Under the pieces are notes generated by a model. That model worked only from the letters and a program-made list of their open reading frames with translations. It did no database searches and was not told the DNA's origin. The position numbers were made by a program, and so were the translations under genes. This document shows, piece after piece, positions 43,018-50,927 of a stretch of DNA of 64,000 nucleotides. How positions within the stretch are numbered: position 1 is the stretch's first letter; the number at the start of each line of letters is the position of its first letter. Origin of the DNA: Micromonospora sp. WMMD1128 (GTDB lineage: Bacteria > Actinomycetota > Actinomycetes > Mycobacteriales > Micromonosporaceae); assembly GCF_027497235.1 (NCBI RefSeq), contig NZ_CP114902.1:3113501-3177500 (forward strand). The letters are read 5' to 3'.

Positions 43018-43117
43018 GCTCGCCCCCTGAGCCCGGGACGGGCACCGTCCGCCTCGACCAGCCGTCATCTCCCCGAGGTCCAGACCAGATCGCACCGGAG
43101 CAGACCAGCCCGGGGTG

Positions 43118-43197
43118 GACCGGGAGCGGAGCAGACCGGGAGCGGAGCAGACCGGGAGCGGAGCAGACCGGGAGCGGAGCAGACCGGGAGCGGAGCA
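43118..43197. repeat. Five tandem copies of a 16-bp unit
   Basis: The unit GACCGGGAGCGGAGCA recurs exactly, with a period of 16, from 43118 to 43197. Diverged copies precede it (CACCGGAGCAGACCAG). It ends 6 bp before the stop of the leftward DUF305 gene. The array has no spacers. Confidence 0.9.
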
Positions 43198-43202
43198 GGC
43201 CC

Positions 43203-43793
43203 TCAGGAACGGGCCGGAACGGACCGGGAAGACGTCATCAGTGCCACCTCGGCCGTGCGTGAACGGTCGATCCGGGCGGCGAGGTCGCGTACCCGCTCGC
43301 TGGTGCCGGCGGCGACCTGCGCGCGGGCCAGAGCCGCGGCGGCGCGCTGGTGCGCGGCGAGCACCTCGCGTAGCACCCGGTCGAAGCCGGTGGCCGGGGC
43401 GGCCCGCAGCCGGGCCAGGCCGGCGACGGCGTCGCTGTGCCCGGAGTGGTCGTGCCGGGCGGCGGCGGCCGACGCGGACGGACCGGCCTCGCGCAGCCAG
43501 CCGCGCATGGTGGCCAGCTCGTCGGTCTCGGTGGCCCGGACGGCGGCGATCAGCGTACGGAGTTGGGGGTCGATGGCCCGGTCGAGGCCGAGCCCGACGA
43601 TCTCCAGGGTCTGTTCGGTGTGCGCCACCATCATGGCGAGGAACAACGCGTCGATTCCGCTGGTCTCGGCGGCACCCGCCGACGTCGACGGCGCGCCGAC
43701 GGGTGTCGCCGGCGCACCCCCGCACCCGCCCAGAGCGAGCACTACCCCCACCAGAAGAGCCGACCCCGCACGCCGGGCCGAGCGCTGATTCAC
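43203..43793 (-). CDS. DUF305-like lipoprotein
   Basis: A 196-aa predicted lipoprotein. The signal (SALLVGVVLALGGC) ends in a lipobox. The mature part has the four-helix ferritin-like plan of DUF305, with DALFLAMMVAHTEQTLEIV in place of the usual FxxxMIxHHxxA motif; one His is missing, so metal binding may differ. A second His-rich stretch is RHDHSGHSDAV. The GTG at 43793 (VNQRSARRAG) lies within palindromic repeat copy 3. An ATG at 43820, also in the repeat, is the alternative, so the repeat supplies the start in either case. Confidence 0.7.
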   Translation of the reverse strand: MNQRSARRAGSALLVGVVLALGGCGGAPATPVGAPSTSAGAAETSGIDALFLAMMVAHTEQTLEIVGLGLDRAIDPQLRTLIAAVRATETDELATMRGWLREAGPSASAAAARHDHSGHSDAVAGLARLRAAPATGFDRVLREVLAAHQRAAAALARAQVAAGTSERVRDLAARIDRSRTAEVALMTSSRSVPARS

Positions 43794-43838
43794 GGAAAGA
43801 GTGGTTGTTCCGCGTGACATGACCACTCTTTCCGTGAA
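43789..43838. repeat. Palindromic element, copy 3
   Basis: The outer arms TTCACGGAAAGAGTGG and CCACTCTTTCCGTGAA (43789-43804, 43823-43838) are identical to those of copy 2; the 18-bp centre has diverged. Flanks AGCGCTGA on the left and AGTGCAGCAG on the right match the copy 2 flanks in inverted order. It sits between the stop of the LPMO gene and the start of the DUF305 gene. Confidence 0.92.
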
Positions 43839-43870
43839 AGTGCAGCAGGCAACAGAGGGTGGGGGCGGTG

Positions 43871-44623
43871 TCAGAGCTGCTGCCACAGGGCGGGCACGTT
43901 CGGGGGTTCCCAACCGGCGATCGCGGTGTGCGCCTGGCGACAGCGGTAGCTGCGGCCGGCGTAGGTCACCGTGTCACCGACCTGGTACGTCCTGCCGGCG
44001 GCCCAGGTGCCGCCGGGCGCCGGCGTGGCGCTGGCGGTCGGGGTGGGGGTGGGCGGCGGCGTGGCGGTGCGGGTCGGTGACGGGGTCGGGGTGGGTGACG
44101 GTGACGGGTTGCCGCCGCCGATCTGGAGGTCGACGCAGGAGTAGAACGCGTTCGCGGTGTCGGAGATGTTCCAGACCGCGAGCAGCTTCTGCCGGCCGGA
44201 GAAGCCGCCCAGGTTGACCGTGTGGGACACGGTGGCGTCGGGTTGGCGGCCACCGCCGTCGACGACCGCGACCCGGGTGTTGCCGATCCAGTATTCCCAG
44301 TTGGCGGTGGCGTGGCGGGCGGTGTTGATCCAGGTGAACGTCACCGTGCCGCCGACCGCGGTGGCCGGCCAGTTGCGGCTGTCGTCGTTGAGCACCGCGA
44401 ATCCGGCGATGTTGGCGTGGCAGTTCTTCAGGCCCTTGGGACCTTCGACGCTCTGCGGCTCGTACCGGATCTGGCCGCAGTCGGGCACCCGGTTCTGCGC
44501 GCAGAGCGCCTGGCGGCTGGGCGGCGAGGAGACGTAGCCGTGGGCCTGCGCGGGTGCGGCCAGCGCCAGCGTCGCAGTGACGGCACCGGTGGTGAGCAGC
44601 GGGAGGGTGATTCTTCGGCGCAT
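43871..44623 (-). CDS. AA10 lytic polysaccharide monooxygenase with CBM5/12
   Basis: A 250-aa secreted enzyme that cleaves chitin or cellulose oxidatively. The signal peptide ends PAQA, so the mature protein starts HGYVSSPPSRQALC, giving the N-terminal His of the copper His-brace. The second His is in NTARHATANWEYW, and the axial aromatic lies in NAFYSCVDLQI. A Pro/Thr linker leads to a C-terminal chitin-binding module (WAAGRTYQVGDTVTYAGRSY, WEPPNVPALWQQL). AAGGAG precedes ATG 44623. Divergent from a CBM2-bearing hydrolase. Confidence 0.93.
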   Translation of the reverse strand: MRRRITLPLLTTGAVTATLALAAPAQAHGYVSSPPSRQALCAQNRVPDCGQIRYEPQSVEGPKGLKNCHANIAGFAVLNDDSRNWPATAVGGTVTFTWINTARHATANWEYWIGNTRVAVVDGGGRQPDATVSHTVNLGGFSGRQKLLAVWNISDTANAFYSCVDLQIGGGNPSPSPTPTPSPTRTATPPPTPTPTASATPAPGGTWAAGRTYQVGDTVTYAGRSYRCRQAHTAIAGWEPPNVPALWQQL

Positions 44624-44660
44624 GGTGGCAACTCCTTCGGGGGGTACGGAAGGTGTCACG

Positions 44661-44689
44661 AACATAAATTAAACCTTGTTAACAGTAAA
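44661..44689 (-). promoter_or_regulatory. Candidate promoter of the LPMO gene
   Basis: Read leftward, TTTACT (44684-44689) and TATGTT (44661-44666) are spaced 17 bp in an AT-rich island unlike the rest of the window. Confidence 0.55.
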
Positions 44690-44715
44690 GACTCCTGTCT
44701 ATAAATTAAGCCTTG
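44664..44715. promoter_or_regulatory. Paired 15-bp direct repeats between LPMO and hydrolase genes
   Basis: ATAAATTAAACCTTG (44664-44678) and ATAAATTAAGCCTTG (44701-44715) differ at one base and are 37 bp apart start to start. They flank the LPMO promoter and are candidate regulator sites serving the divergent pair. Confidence 0.6.
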
Positions 44716-44848
44716 AGAGCTTCGCCTCGCGCGTGTGATCCTGATCAGCGCGTGGAGCCGATCGTCGTTCCTGGGCACCCGGGCGCCGGTAGGCATCCGG
44801 GAGGACGGCGGCACCGACCCGGGAACCCGCCTCTCGAAGGACACCCCC

Positions 44849-46927
44849 ATGTGGAGATCCCTGCCCCACGTACGCCGCTGGACCGCGTACGCGGCCAGTC
44901 TGCTGCTCGCCACCACCGCGCTCGCCACCGTCGAGGCGCCCGCCGCCGGCGCCGCCGCCGACCCGGTCGCGGTGACCGTGAACGCCCGCGCCGGGCTGGC
45001 CACCGTGCCGGACACCGCGCTCGGCGTCAACCACGCCATCTGGGACGCCAAACTCGGCAGCGCCGAGACGTCCGACCTGCTCAAGGCCGCCGGTGTGCGG
45101 ATGTTGCGCTACCCCGGCGGCTCGTACGCCGACATCTACCACTGGAAGACGCACACCGCGCCCGGCGGCTACGTCGCGCCGGACACCGACTTCGACACGT
45201 TCATGGCCGGCGCGCGCCGGGTCGGCGCCCAGCCGATGATCATCGCCAACTACGGCACCGGGACGCCCGCCGAGGCGGCCGACTGGGTGCGCTACGCCAA
45301 CGTCACCAAGGGCTACGGCGCGAAGTGGTGGACCGTCGGCAACGAGAACTACGGCAACGGCCACTACGGGTCGGCCTGGGAGGCCGACGACCACGCCGAC
45401 AAGAGCGCCACCCAGTACGCCAAGCTGGTGATCGAGTACGCCGACGCGATGAAGGCGGTCGACCCGAGCGTCAAGGTGGGCGCGGTGCTGACCATGCCCG
45501 GCAACTGGCCCGACGGGATCACCGCCGGCACCGATCCGGGACCGTGGAACCAGACCGTGCTCTCCCTCGCCGGCCCGAAGATCGACTTCGTGGACGTGCA
45601 CTGGTACCCGGGCGGCACCGCCGCCGAGTCGCTGACCCGCACCAACCAGCTCCCCGACGCCGCCTGGCTGCTGCGCCAGCAGATCTCCCGGTACGCGGGC
45701 CCGGACTCCGACCGGATCGGGATCAGCCTCACCGAGCTGAACGTCGACGCCGGCCGGAACACCCAGCCCGGCGCGCTGTTCCTCGCCGACGCCTACAGCG
45801 GCCTGCTGGAACAGGGCGTCTTCACGGTGCAGTGGTGGAACGTGCACAACGGCCTCGGCACCGTCTCCGAGGTGGCCGGGCAGACCGACTACGGCGACTT
45901 CGGGCTGCTGTCGAGCGGCAACTGCACGAGCGACGGCGACGTCTGCGAGCCGCCGTTCAACACGCCGTTCGCGCCCTACCACGCACTGTCCATGATGAAC
46001 CTGTTCGCCCGCCCCGGCGATCAGTTCGTCCGCGCCGGCACCGACCAGCCGCTTGTCGCCGCGCACGCGGTACGCCGACCCGACGGCAGCCTGGCGGTCC
46101 AGTTGCTCAACAAGGACCCGGACACCGCGTACCCGGTGGCGGTCGACTATGCCGGGTTCACCCCGGCGGACGAGGCGCCCACCGTGCACACGCTCACCAA
46201 CGGCGCGACCGGGGTGAGCACCGACCGTTCCGGCAGCGCCACCACCCGGACGCTTCCGCCGTACTCCCTGACCACGCTCGTGCTGCGACCGGCCGGCGGC
46301 ACGGCCGGGCGGCCGACCGCGCCGGGGCGGCCGACGGCGAGCGCGGTGACCGACCGCGCGGCGACCATCTCCTGGCCGGCGGCGACCGCGGGCGCCGCGC
46401 CGATCGCGAAGTACGAGGTGTACCGGCAGTTCGGCGCGGTGAGCGAGCAGCTCGGGGAGACCGCCGGCACCTCGTTCACCGTGCGCAACCTCGAACCGGG
46501 CGCCCGCTACACGGTCAACGTGCTCGCCCGGGACACCGCCGGTCGGGTGTCCTGGTCGTCGCCGCCGTTGACATTCGCCACCGGCAGCCCGGCCGACAGC
46601 GGCTGCGCGGTCCGCTTCCACAACGACAGCGACTGGGGCAACGGCTACGTGGCCACCGTCGACGTGGTGAACACGGGCCCGGACGAGGTCGACGGCTGGA
46701 CGCTGACCTGGACCTGGCCGACCGGTTGGCAGCAGGTGAGCAGCGGCTGGAACGCCACCTGGACCCAGACCGGCCGGGAGGTCCGGGTGACCCCGACCGC
46801 CGACAACCGCCGGCTCGCGGCCGACGGCGGGAGCACGAGCGCCGGTTTCGTCGGGGCGTACAGCGGGCCGAACGTACCGCCGGGCGTGTTCCGGCTCAAC
46901 GGCATGGTCTGCACCGTGCGCGGCTGA
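44849..46927 (+). CDS. Secreted clan GH-A glycoside hydrolase with FnIII and CBM2
   Basis: A 692-aa secreted enzyme. After the signal peptide (cleavage near AAGAAAD) comes a TIM-barrel domain (about 45-480). The likely acid/base Glu is in WWTVGNENYGN and the likely nucleophile Glu in GISLTELNV. The pattern recalls arabinofuranosidase-like hydrolases, but I cannot name the GH family. An FnIII domain (AITSW-type, about 500-580) and a CBM2 (CAVRFHNDSDWGNGYVATV to LNGMVCTV) follow. ATG 44849 has AAGGA upstream. A hemicellulose-type substrate is likely. Confidence 0.85.
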   Translation: MWRSLPHVRRWTAYAASLLLATTALATVEAPAAGAAADPVAVTVNARAGLATVPDTALGVNHAIWDAKLGSAETSDLLKAAGVRMLRYPGGSYADIYHWKTHTAPGGYVAPDTDFDTFMAGARRVGAQPMIIANYGTGTPAEAADWVRYANVTKGYGAKWWTVGNENYGNGHYGSAWEADDHADKSATQYAKLVIEYADAMKAVDPSVKVGAVLTMPGNWPDGITAGTDPGPWNQTVLSLAGPKIDFVDVHWYPGGTAAESLTRTNQLPDAAWLLRQQISRYAGPDSDRIGISLTELNVDAGRNTQPGALFLADAYSGLLEQGVFTVQWWNVHNGLGTVSEVAGQTDYGDFGLLSSGNCTSDGDVCEPPFNTPFAPYHALSMMNLFARPGDQFVRAGTDQPLVAAHAVRRPDGSLAVQLLNKDPDTAYPVAVDYAGFTPADEAPTVHTLTNGATGVSTDRSGSATTRTLPPYSLTTLVLRPAGGTAGRPTAPGRPTASAVTDRAATISWPAATAGAAPIAKYEVYRQFGAVSEQLGETAGTSFTVRNLEPGARYTVNVLARDTAGRVSWSSPPLTFATGSPADSGCAVRFHNDSDWGNGYVATVDVVNTGPDEVDGWTLTWTWPTGWQQVSSGWNATWTQTGREVRVTPTADNRRLAADGGSTSAGFVGAYSGPNVPPGVFRLNGMVCTVRG

Positions 46928-46935
46928 GCCGGGCC

Positions 46936-47787
46936 TCAGCCCCGGCCGGACGGTCGGAGCCGGGCGTCGGCCGTCGTCGGGACCTTCACGGTCCGGCGGC
47001 GGCCGGCGCGGCGCGGCACGGGCACCACGTGCGGGCGCGGCGGTTCGGCCGGCGGCGGTGCCGGCTGCCGGGACGGCTCGACGGCTCGCGGCAGCGCGGC
47101 CAGGATCAGCGCGAGCAGGAGCACCGCGACGACGGCGTCGAGCCAGTAGTGGTTGCCGGTGCCGACGACCACGAGCATGGTGACGAGCGGGTGGGCCAGC
47201 CAGAGCCAGCGCCAGCGCCCGGCGGTGACCGCCATCAGGGCCAGCGCCACCGCCACCGCCCAGCCCACGTGCAGCGAGGGCATCGCCGCGTACTGGTTGC
47301 TGAGCTGGTCGGCCTCGGGCGGGCCGTAGACGGTCGGGCCGTACCGGCGGCCGGTGTCCACCAGGTGGGTGAGCGCGGTCAGCCGGGGCGGCGCGAGCGG
47401 TACGCAGACGTGCAGCACGAACGCCGCGGCGGTCAGCGCCGCGAGGGCCCGCCGGAGCCGGAGGTAGTGCGCCGGCCGGCGCAGGTAGAGCCAGATCAGG
47501 CAGAGCACGGTGGCCGGGAAGTGCACGTAGGCGTAGTAGCTGTTGGCCAGCCGCACCGGCAGTTCGTGCGCCAGCAGCGGCGCCTGCACGAGCGCCTCGT
47601 TCGGCAGGTGCAGCAGCCGCTCCAGCCACCAGATCCGCTCGCCGTTGGCGAGCGCGGTGCCGGCCCGGCCGGCGACCAGTTGCCGGCCCACCTTGTAGGC
47701 GAGGAAGAGCACCGCGACGAGCGTCAGCTCGCGGGCCGCCCGGCGCAGTGCGCCTCCCCGTGTGGACGCGCCCTGGCTGGTCTGCAC
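46936..47787 (-). CDS. PAP2-superfamily phosphatase / inositolphosphotransferase-like
   Basis: A 283-aa membrane protein with about six helices. The PAP2 catalytic motifs are present in part: the Ser-x-His motif in MPSLHVGWAVAVALAL and the His/Asp motif in GTGNHYWLDAVVAVLLLA. The spacing matches the PAP2_3 (Aur1-like inositol phosphorylceramide synthase) group. Such enzymes act on lipid phosphates. GTG 47787 has AAGGAGG just upstream. It is convergent with the hydrolase, with an 8-bp gap between stops. Confidence 0.85.
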   Translation of the reverse strand: MQTSQGASTRGGALRRAARELTLVAVLFLAYKVGRQLVAGRAGTALANGERIWWLERLLHLPNEALVQAPLLAHELPVRLANSYYAYVHFPATVLCLIWLYLRRPAHYLRLRRALAALTAAAFVLHVCVPLAPPRLTALTHLVDTGRRYGPTVYGPPEADQLSNQYAAMPSLHVGWAVAVALALMAVTAGRWRWLWLAHPLVTMLVVVGTGNHYWLDAVVAVLLLALILAALPRAVEPSRQPAPPPAEPPRPHVVPVPRRAGRRRTVKVPTTADARLRPSGRG

Positions 47788-47832
47788 CCGCTCCTCCTTC
47801 ACCTGGTCCGCCCGCCGGCCGGCACGCACGCA

Positions 47833-47866
47833 CCAGGGCCGCCGCCGTGGTCGGCGACGGCCCTGG
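47833..47866 (-). terminator. Hairpin after the MDR transporter gene
   Basis: CCAGGGCCG (47833-47841) pairs with CGGCCCTGG (47858-47866). The stem continues inward with one mismatch to a TGGT loop, just beyond the stop of the leftward MFS gene. Confidence 0.7.
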
Positions 47867-47875
47867 GGTACGGGC

Positions 47876-49516
47876 TCAGCGGCGGGCGTGTTCCTCCCGG
47901 CCGGCCGGGTCAGCACCCACCCCGTCGAACGCGGGCGCCCCGTCGACCGCGTCGGCGCCCACCGCCACCGATCGGCCGACGTCCGGAAGATCGAGGCTGG
48001 AGCGAAGAGTAACGGGGCGAAGCAACAGCGCCGCAACGACACCGACGACGGCGATCGCGGCCGAGATGAGGAAGATGTGGCCGGTGGCGTCCCCGTACGC
48101 GGCCCGGACGATCTGTCGTACCGGCTCGGGCAGCGCGTCGAGGTTCAACGTGCTGCTGCCACCGCTGCCGGAGGCGGGGATGCCGGCCGCGGCGAGATCG
48201 CGGGTGATCCGGTCGGTGACCTGCCGGGCCAGGATCGCACCGAGCACCGACACGCCGATGGTGCCGCCGAGCGAGCGGAAGAAGGCGACGCTGGCGCTGG
48301 CCGCGCCGATGTCCTTGAGCGCGACCGTGTTCTGCACCGCGAGCACCAGGTTCTGCATGGTCATGCCGACGCCGACGCCGACGACGAACATGGCCACCCC
48401 GACGATCACCAGGGAGGTCTGGTGGTCGATGGTGCCCAGCAGCGCGAAGCCGGCGACGAGCACGATCGAGCCGAACACGATGTACGGCTTGATCTTTCCA
48501 CTTGAGGTGATCATCCGGCCGGCGACGATCGAGGAGATCAGCACGCCACCCATCATCGGGATGGTGAGCAGGCCGGCCTCGGTCGGGCTGTAGCCGCGGC
48601 CGATCTGGAAGTACTGGCCGAGGAAGACCGCGCCGCCGAACATGGCCATGCCGACCGCGAGGCTGCCGAGGATGGCGAGCGCGGTGGTGCGTTCCCGGAC
48701 GATCGCCAGCGGGACCACCGGCTCGGCGGCCCGCGCCTCGACCCAGACGGCCAACGCGAGCAGCAGCACCGCGCCGCCGACCATGGCGCCGGTCTGCCAG
48801 GAGAGCCAGGCGAACGAGCCGTCGACGAAGGAGATCCAGATCAGCAGCACGCTGACCCCGGCCGCGATGAGCGTGGCGCCCAGATAGTCAATCTTGACGT
48901 TCTGCCGACGGACGGTGGGCAGGTTGAGCGTGATCTGGAGCAGGAACAGCGCGATGATCGCGACCGGCACGCCGACGAAGAAGCACCAGCGCCAGCCGAG
49001 CCAGGAGGTGTCGACGATGAGGCCGCCGAGCAGCGGGCCGCCCACCGTGGCGAGCGCCATGACACCGCCCAGGTAGCCGTTGTAGCGGCCCCGCTCGCGC
49101 GGCGGGATCATGGCCGCGATGGCGACCTGGACCAGCGCCTGGAGGCCGCCGACGCCGATGCCCTGGAAGGCCCGGGCGCCGATGAGCTGGCCGGCGCTCC
49201 GCGAGAAGCCGGCCGCGACGGAGCCGACCAGGAAGACCACGATGGCGACCTGGATCAACAGTTTCTTGTTGAACAGGTCGGCCAGCTTGCCCCAGATCGG
49301 GGTGGTCGCCGTGGCGGTGAGCAGGGTGGCGGTGACCACCCAGGTGTACTGCGTCTGCGAGCCGTTCAGCGCCCCGATGATCTTCGGCAGGGCGGTCGAG
49401 ACGACGGTGCTGCTCAGCATGGCCACGAAGAGCACCAGCAGCAGCCCGCTGAGTGCCTCCAGCGTCTGCCGCCGGCTCATCGGCGCGGCCTCGGCCGTCG
49501 CGGTGGGTGCGCTCAT
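47876..49516 (-). CDS. MFS multidrug efflux transporter, DHA2 (14 helices)
   Basis: A 546-aa exporter. The DHA2 signatures are MLSSTVVSTALPKIIGALN in helix 1, LADLFNKKLLIQ after helix 2, and the antiporter motif GGPLLGGLIVDTSWLGWRWC. It is a closer match to EmrB/QacA multidrug pumps than the transporter at 40781. GGAGGA precedes the ATG at 49516. A TetR gene is divergent, with an inverted repeat between, so repression with release by the exported drug is likely. Confidence 0.92.
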   Translation of the reverse strand: MSAPTATAEAAPMSRRQTLEALSGLLLVLFVAMLSSTVVSTALPKIIGALNGSQTQYTWVVTATLLTATATTPIWGKLADLFNKKLLIQVAIVVFLVGSVAAGFSRSAGQLIGARAFQGIGVGGLQALVQVAIAAMIPPRERGRYNGYLGGVMALATVGGPLLGGLIVDTSWLGWRWCFFVGVPVAIIALFLLQITLNLPTVRRQNVKIDYLGATLIAAGVSVLLIWISFVDGSFAWLSWQTGAMVGGAVLLLALAVWVEARAAEPVVPLAIVRERTTALAILGSLAVGMAMFGGAVFLGQYFQIGRGYSPTEAGLLTIPMMGGVLISSIVAGRMITSSGKIKPYIVFGSIVLVAGFALLGTIDHQTSLVIVGVAMFVVGVGVGMTMQNLVLAVQNTVALKDIGAASASVAFFRSLGGTIGVSVLGAILARQVTDRITRDLAAAGIPASGSGGSSTLNLDALPEPVRQIVRAAYGDATGHIFLISAAIAVVGVVAALLLRPVTLRSSLDLPDVGRSVAVGADAVDGAPAFDGVGADPAGREEHARR

Positions 49517-49582
49517 CGCGCGTCCTCCAGGTGTGTCGGTTAGGGTGGCCGCTTGGTTGCCCCAAGCAATCATCAGCAAATG

Positions 49583-49597
49583 TTGCCCATGAGGCAA
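49583..49597. promoter_or_regulatory. Inverted repeat between MFS and TetR genes
   Basis: TTGCC and GGCAA arms flank a 5-bp centre (TTGCCCATGAGGCAA). A second TTGCCC stands at 49600. It lies in the divergent promoter region and is a candidate TetR operator. Confidence 0.55.
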
Positions 49598-49636
49598 GTT
49601 TGCCCATTGAGAAAAGGATCACGTACGCTGGCCGGC

Positions 49637-50227
49637 ATGGAGGAGTGCACCGGCCTGCGCGAGCGGAAGAAGGCGGCCACCCGCCTGGCGCTGCACGAGG
49701 CGGCCCTGCGCCTGGCCGTCGAGCACGGCCCCGACCGGGTCACCGTCGAGGCCATCGCCGACGCCGTCAACGTCTCCCGACGCACGTTCTCCAACTACTT
49801 CTCCGGCAAGGAGGAGGCCCTCTTCCACGGCGACACGCTGCGGCTGCGCCGGATGCTGGCGCTCGTCGCGGAGCAGCCGGCCGAGCTGCCGCCCTGGACC
49901 GCGCTGACCCGGGCCGCCGTGGCCGAGGCCGACGAGAGCCACGACGACCCGGCCGAGCCCTGGCTGGCCCGGCGCCGGCAGTTGCACGGCCACCCGAGCC
50001 TGGTCGCCCACCAGGTCGGCGCGTACGCGGCGATCGAGCGGGACCTGTCCACGGAGATCGCCCGCAGGCTCACCGGCCCGGACGCGCCGTTGCGGGCGCG
50101 CATCCTGGCCGCCACGTTCCTGGCCACCCTCCGCGTCGCCGCCCAGCAGTGGATCGAGCACCCGGACATGCCCCTGCGCGACGTGCTGCGCGACGTCCTC
50201 GCCCACGCCACGCCGGCGACCGGCTGA
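49637..50227 (+). CDS. TetR-family transcriptional regulator
   Basis: A 196-aa repressor. The N-terminal HTH is ALRLAVEHGPDRVTVEAIAD with AVNVSRRTFSNYFSGKEEAL, the standard TetR recognition segment. The C-terminal region (about 90-190) would bind a ligand and dimerise. It is divergent from the MDR transporter, the common arrangement for a repressor and its target. ATG start with a weak ribosome site. Confidence 0.92.
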   Translation: MEECTGLRERKKAATRLALHEAALRLAVEHGPDRVTVEAIADAVNVSRRTFSNYFSGKEEALFHGDTLRLRRMLALVAEQPAELPPWTALTRAAVAEADESHDDPAEPWLARRRQLHGHPSLVAHQVGAYAAIERDLSTEIARRLTGPDAPLRARILAATFLATLRVAAQQWIEHPDMPLRDVLRDVLAHATPATG

Positions 50228-50236
50228 GCCGCCGCG

Positions 50237-50920
50237 TCACGCCGGCTGGGCGCGCGCGAGCCGCGCGTAGACGATGACGTTGTCGCGGTAGCTGTCCCGC
50301 TTCCGGTCGAACTCACCGCCGCACGTGATCAGGCGCAGCGCGGCGTGATCGGTCGGGCCGTAGACGTCGTCGCTGGGAAACCGGTCCTTCGGGTGCTGCT
50401 CGACCCGGGTGACGACGAACGTGGCGGTGCTGCCGTCACGCCGCCGCACCGCCAGCGGGGTGTCCGGACGCAGGCGGGCCAGGTCGAAGAAGGAGCCCTC
50501 GCGCCCCTTCCAGTTCACGTGTCCGGCCAGCACCGCCGGCCCGAGAGAGCCCGGCGTCGGGGCCCGGGTGAACCAGCCGACGTCGGTCGCGCTGTCCGGC
50601 ACCTGCATCGCGCCGTCCGGCCGCAGTCCGAGCGGGACGATCGGCGCGTCCACCCCCAGGCTCGGGATGCCGATGCGCACCGGCGGGGACGAGGCCATCA
50701 ACGGCCCGCTGGTCAGCACACCCGACCGCCCGGCGGGGGGCGGCGCCGGAGCCGGGCTCGTCGCCGCCGGGACCGTAACCCGCGGCGGGCGGTCGTTCCC
50801 ACCGGACACCGTCAGGCCGACGGCGACCGCGGCGGCGACGGCGAGCAGGGCCGCCCCCGCCGCGAGCGCGGTGCGCTGACGGCGGGGGCCGGTGGCCGTA
50901 CGATTCTCCGGGTTGTCCAC
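50237..50920 (-). CDS. Class F sortase
   Basis: A 227-aa membrane-anchored transpeptidase. One N-terminal helix (LAAGAALLAVAAAVAVGLT) is followed by a Pro-rich linker and the sortase barrel. The catalytic His is in LAGHVNWKG, the Cys in LITCGGEFD, and the Arg in DNVIVYARLA or nearby. It lies 7 bp after the CHRD gene in the same direction and is probably co-transcribed, so that protein is its likely substrate. GTG start at 50920. Confidence 0.9.
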   Translation of the reverse strand: MDNPENRTATGPRRQRTALAAGAALLAVAAAVAVGLTVSGGNDRPPRVTVPAATSPAPAPPPAGRSGVLTSGPLMASSPPVRIGIPSLGVDAPIVPLGLRPDGAMQVPDSATDVGWFTRAPTPGSLGPAVLAGHVNWKGREGSFFDLARLRPDTPLAVRRRDGSTATFVVTRVEQHPKDRFPSDDVYGPTDHAALRLITCGGEFDRKRDSYRDNVIVYARLARAQPA

Positions 50921-50927
50921 GGCCGGC

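Noticed and set aside
43118..43197. Possible CRISPR or iteron array
   Set aside because: The 16-bp units are directly contiguous, and no replication gene is nearby.
44713..48012. Very long frames on both strands (1099 codons plus strand, 1044 codons minus strand 44699-47833)
   Set aside because: They are antisense or out-of-frame shadows of the hydrolase and PAP2 genes; residues are Arg/Gly/His-rich with no domain, as expected at this GC content.
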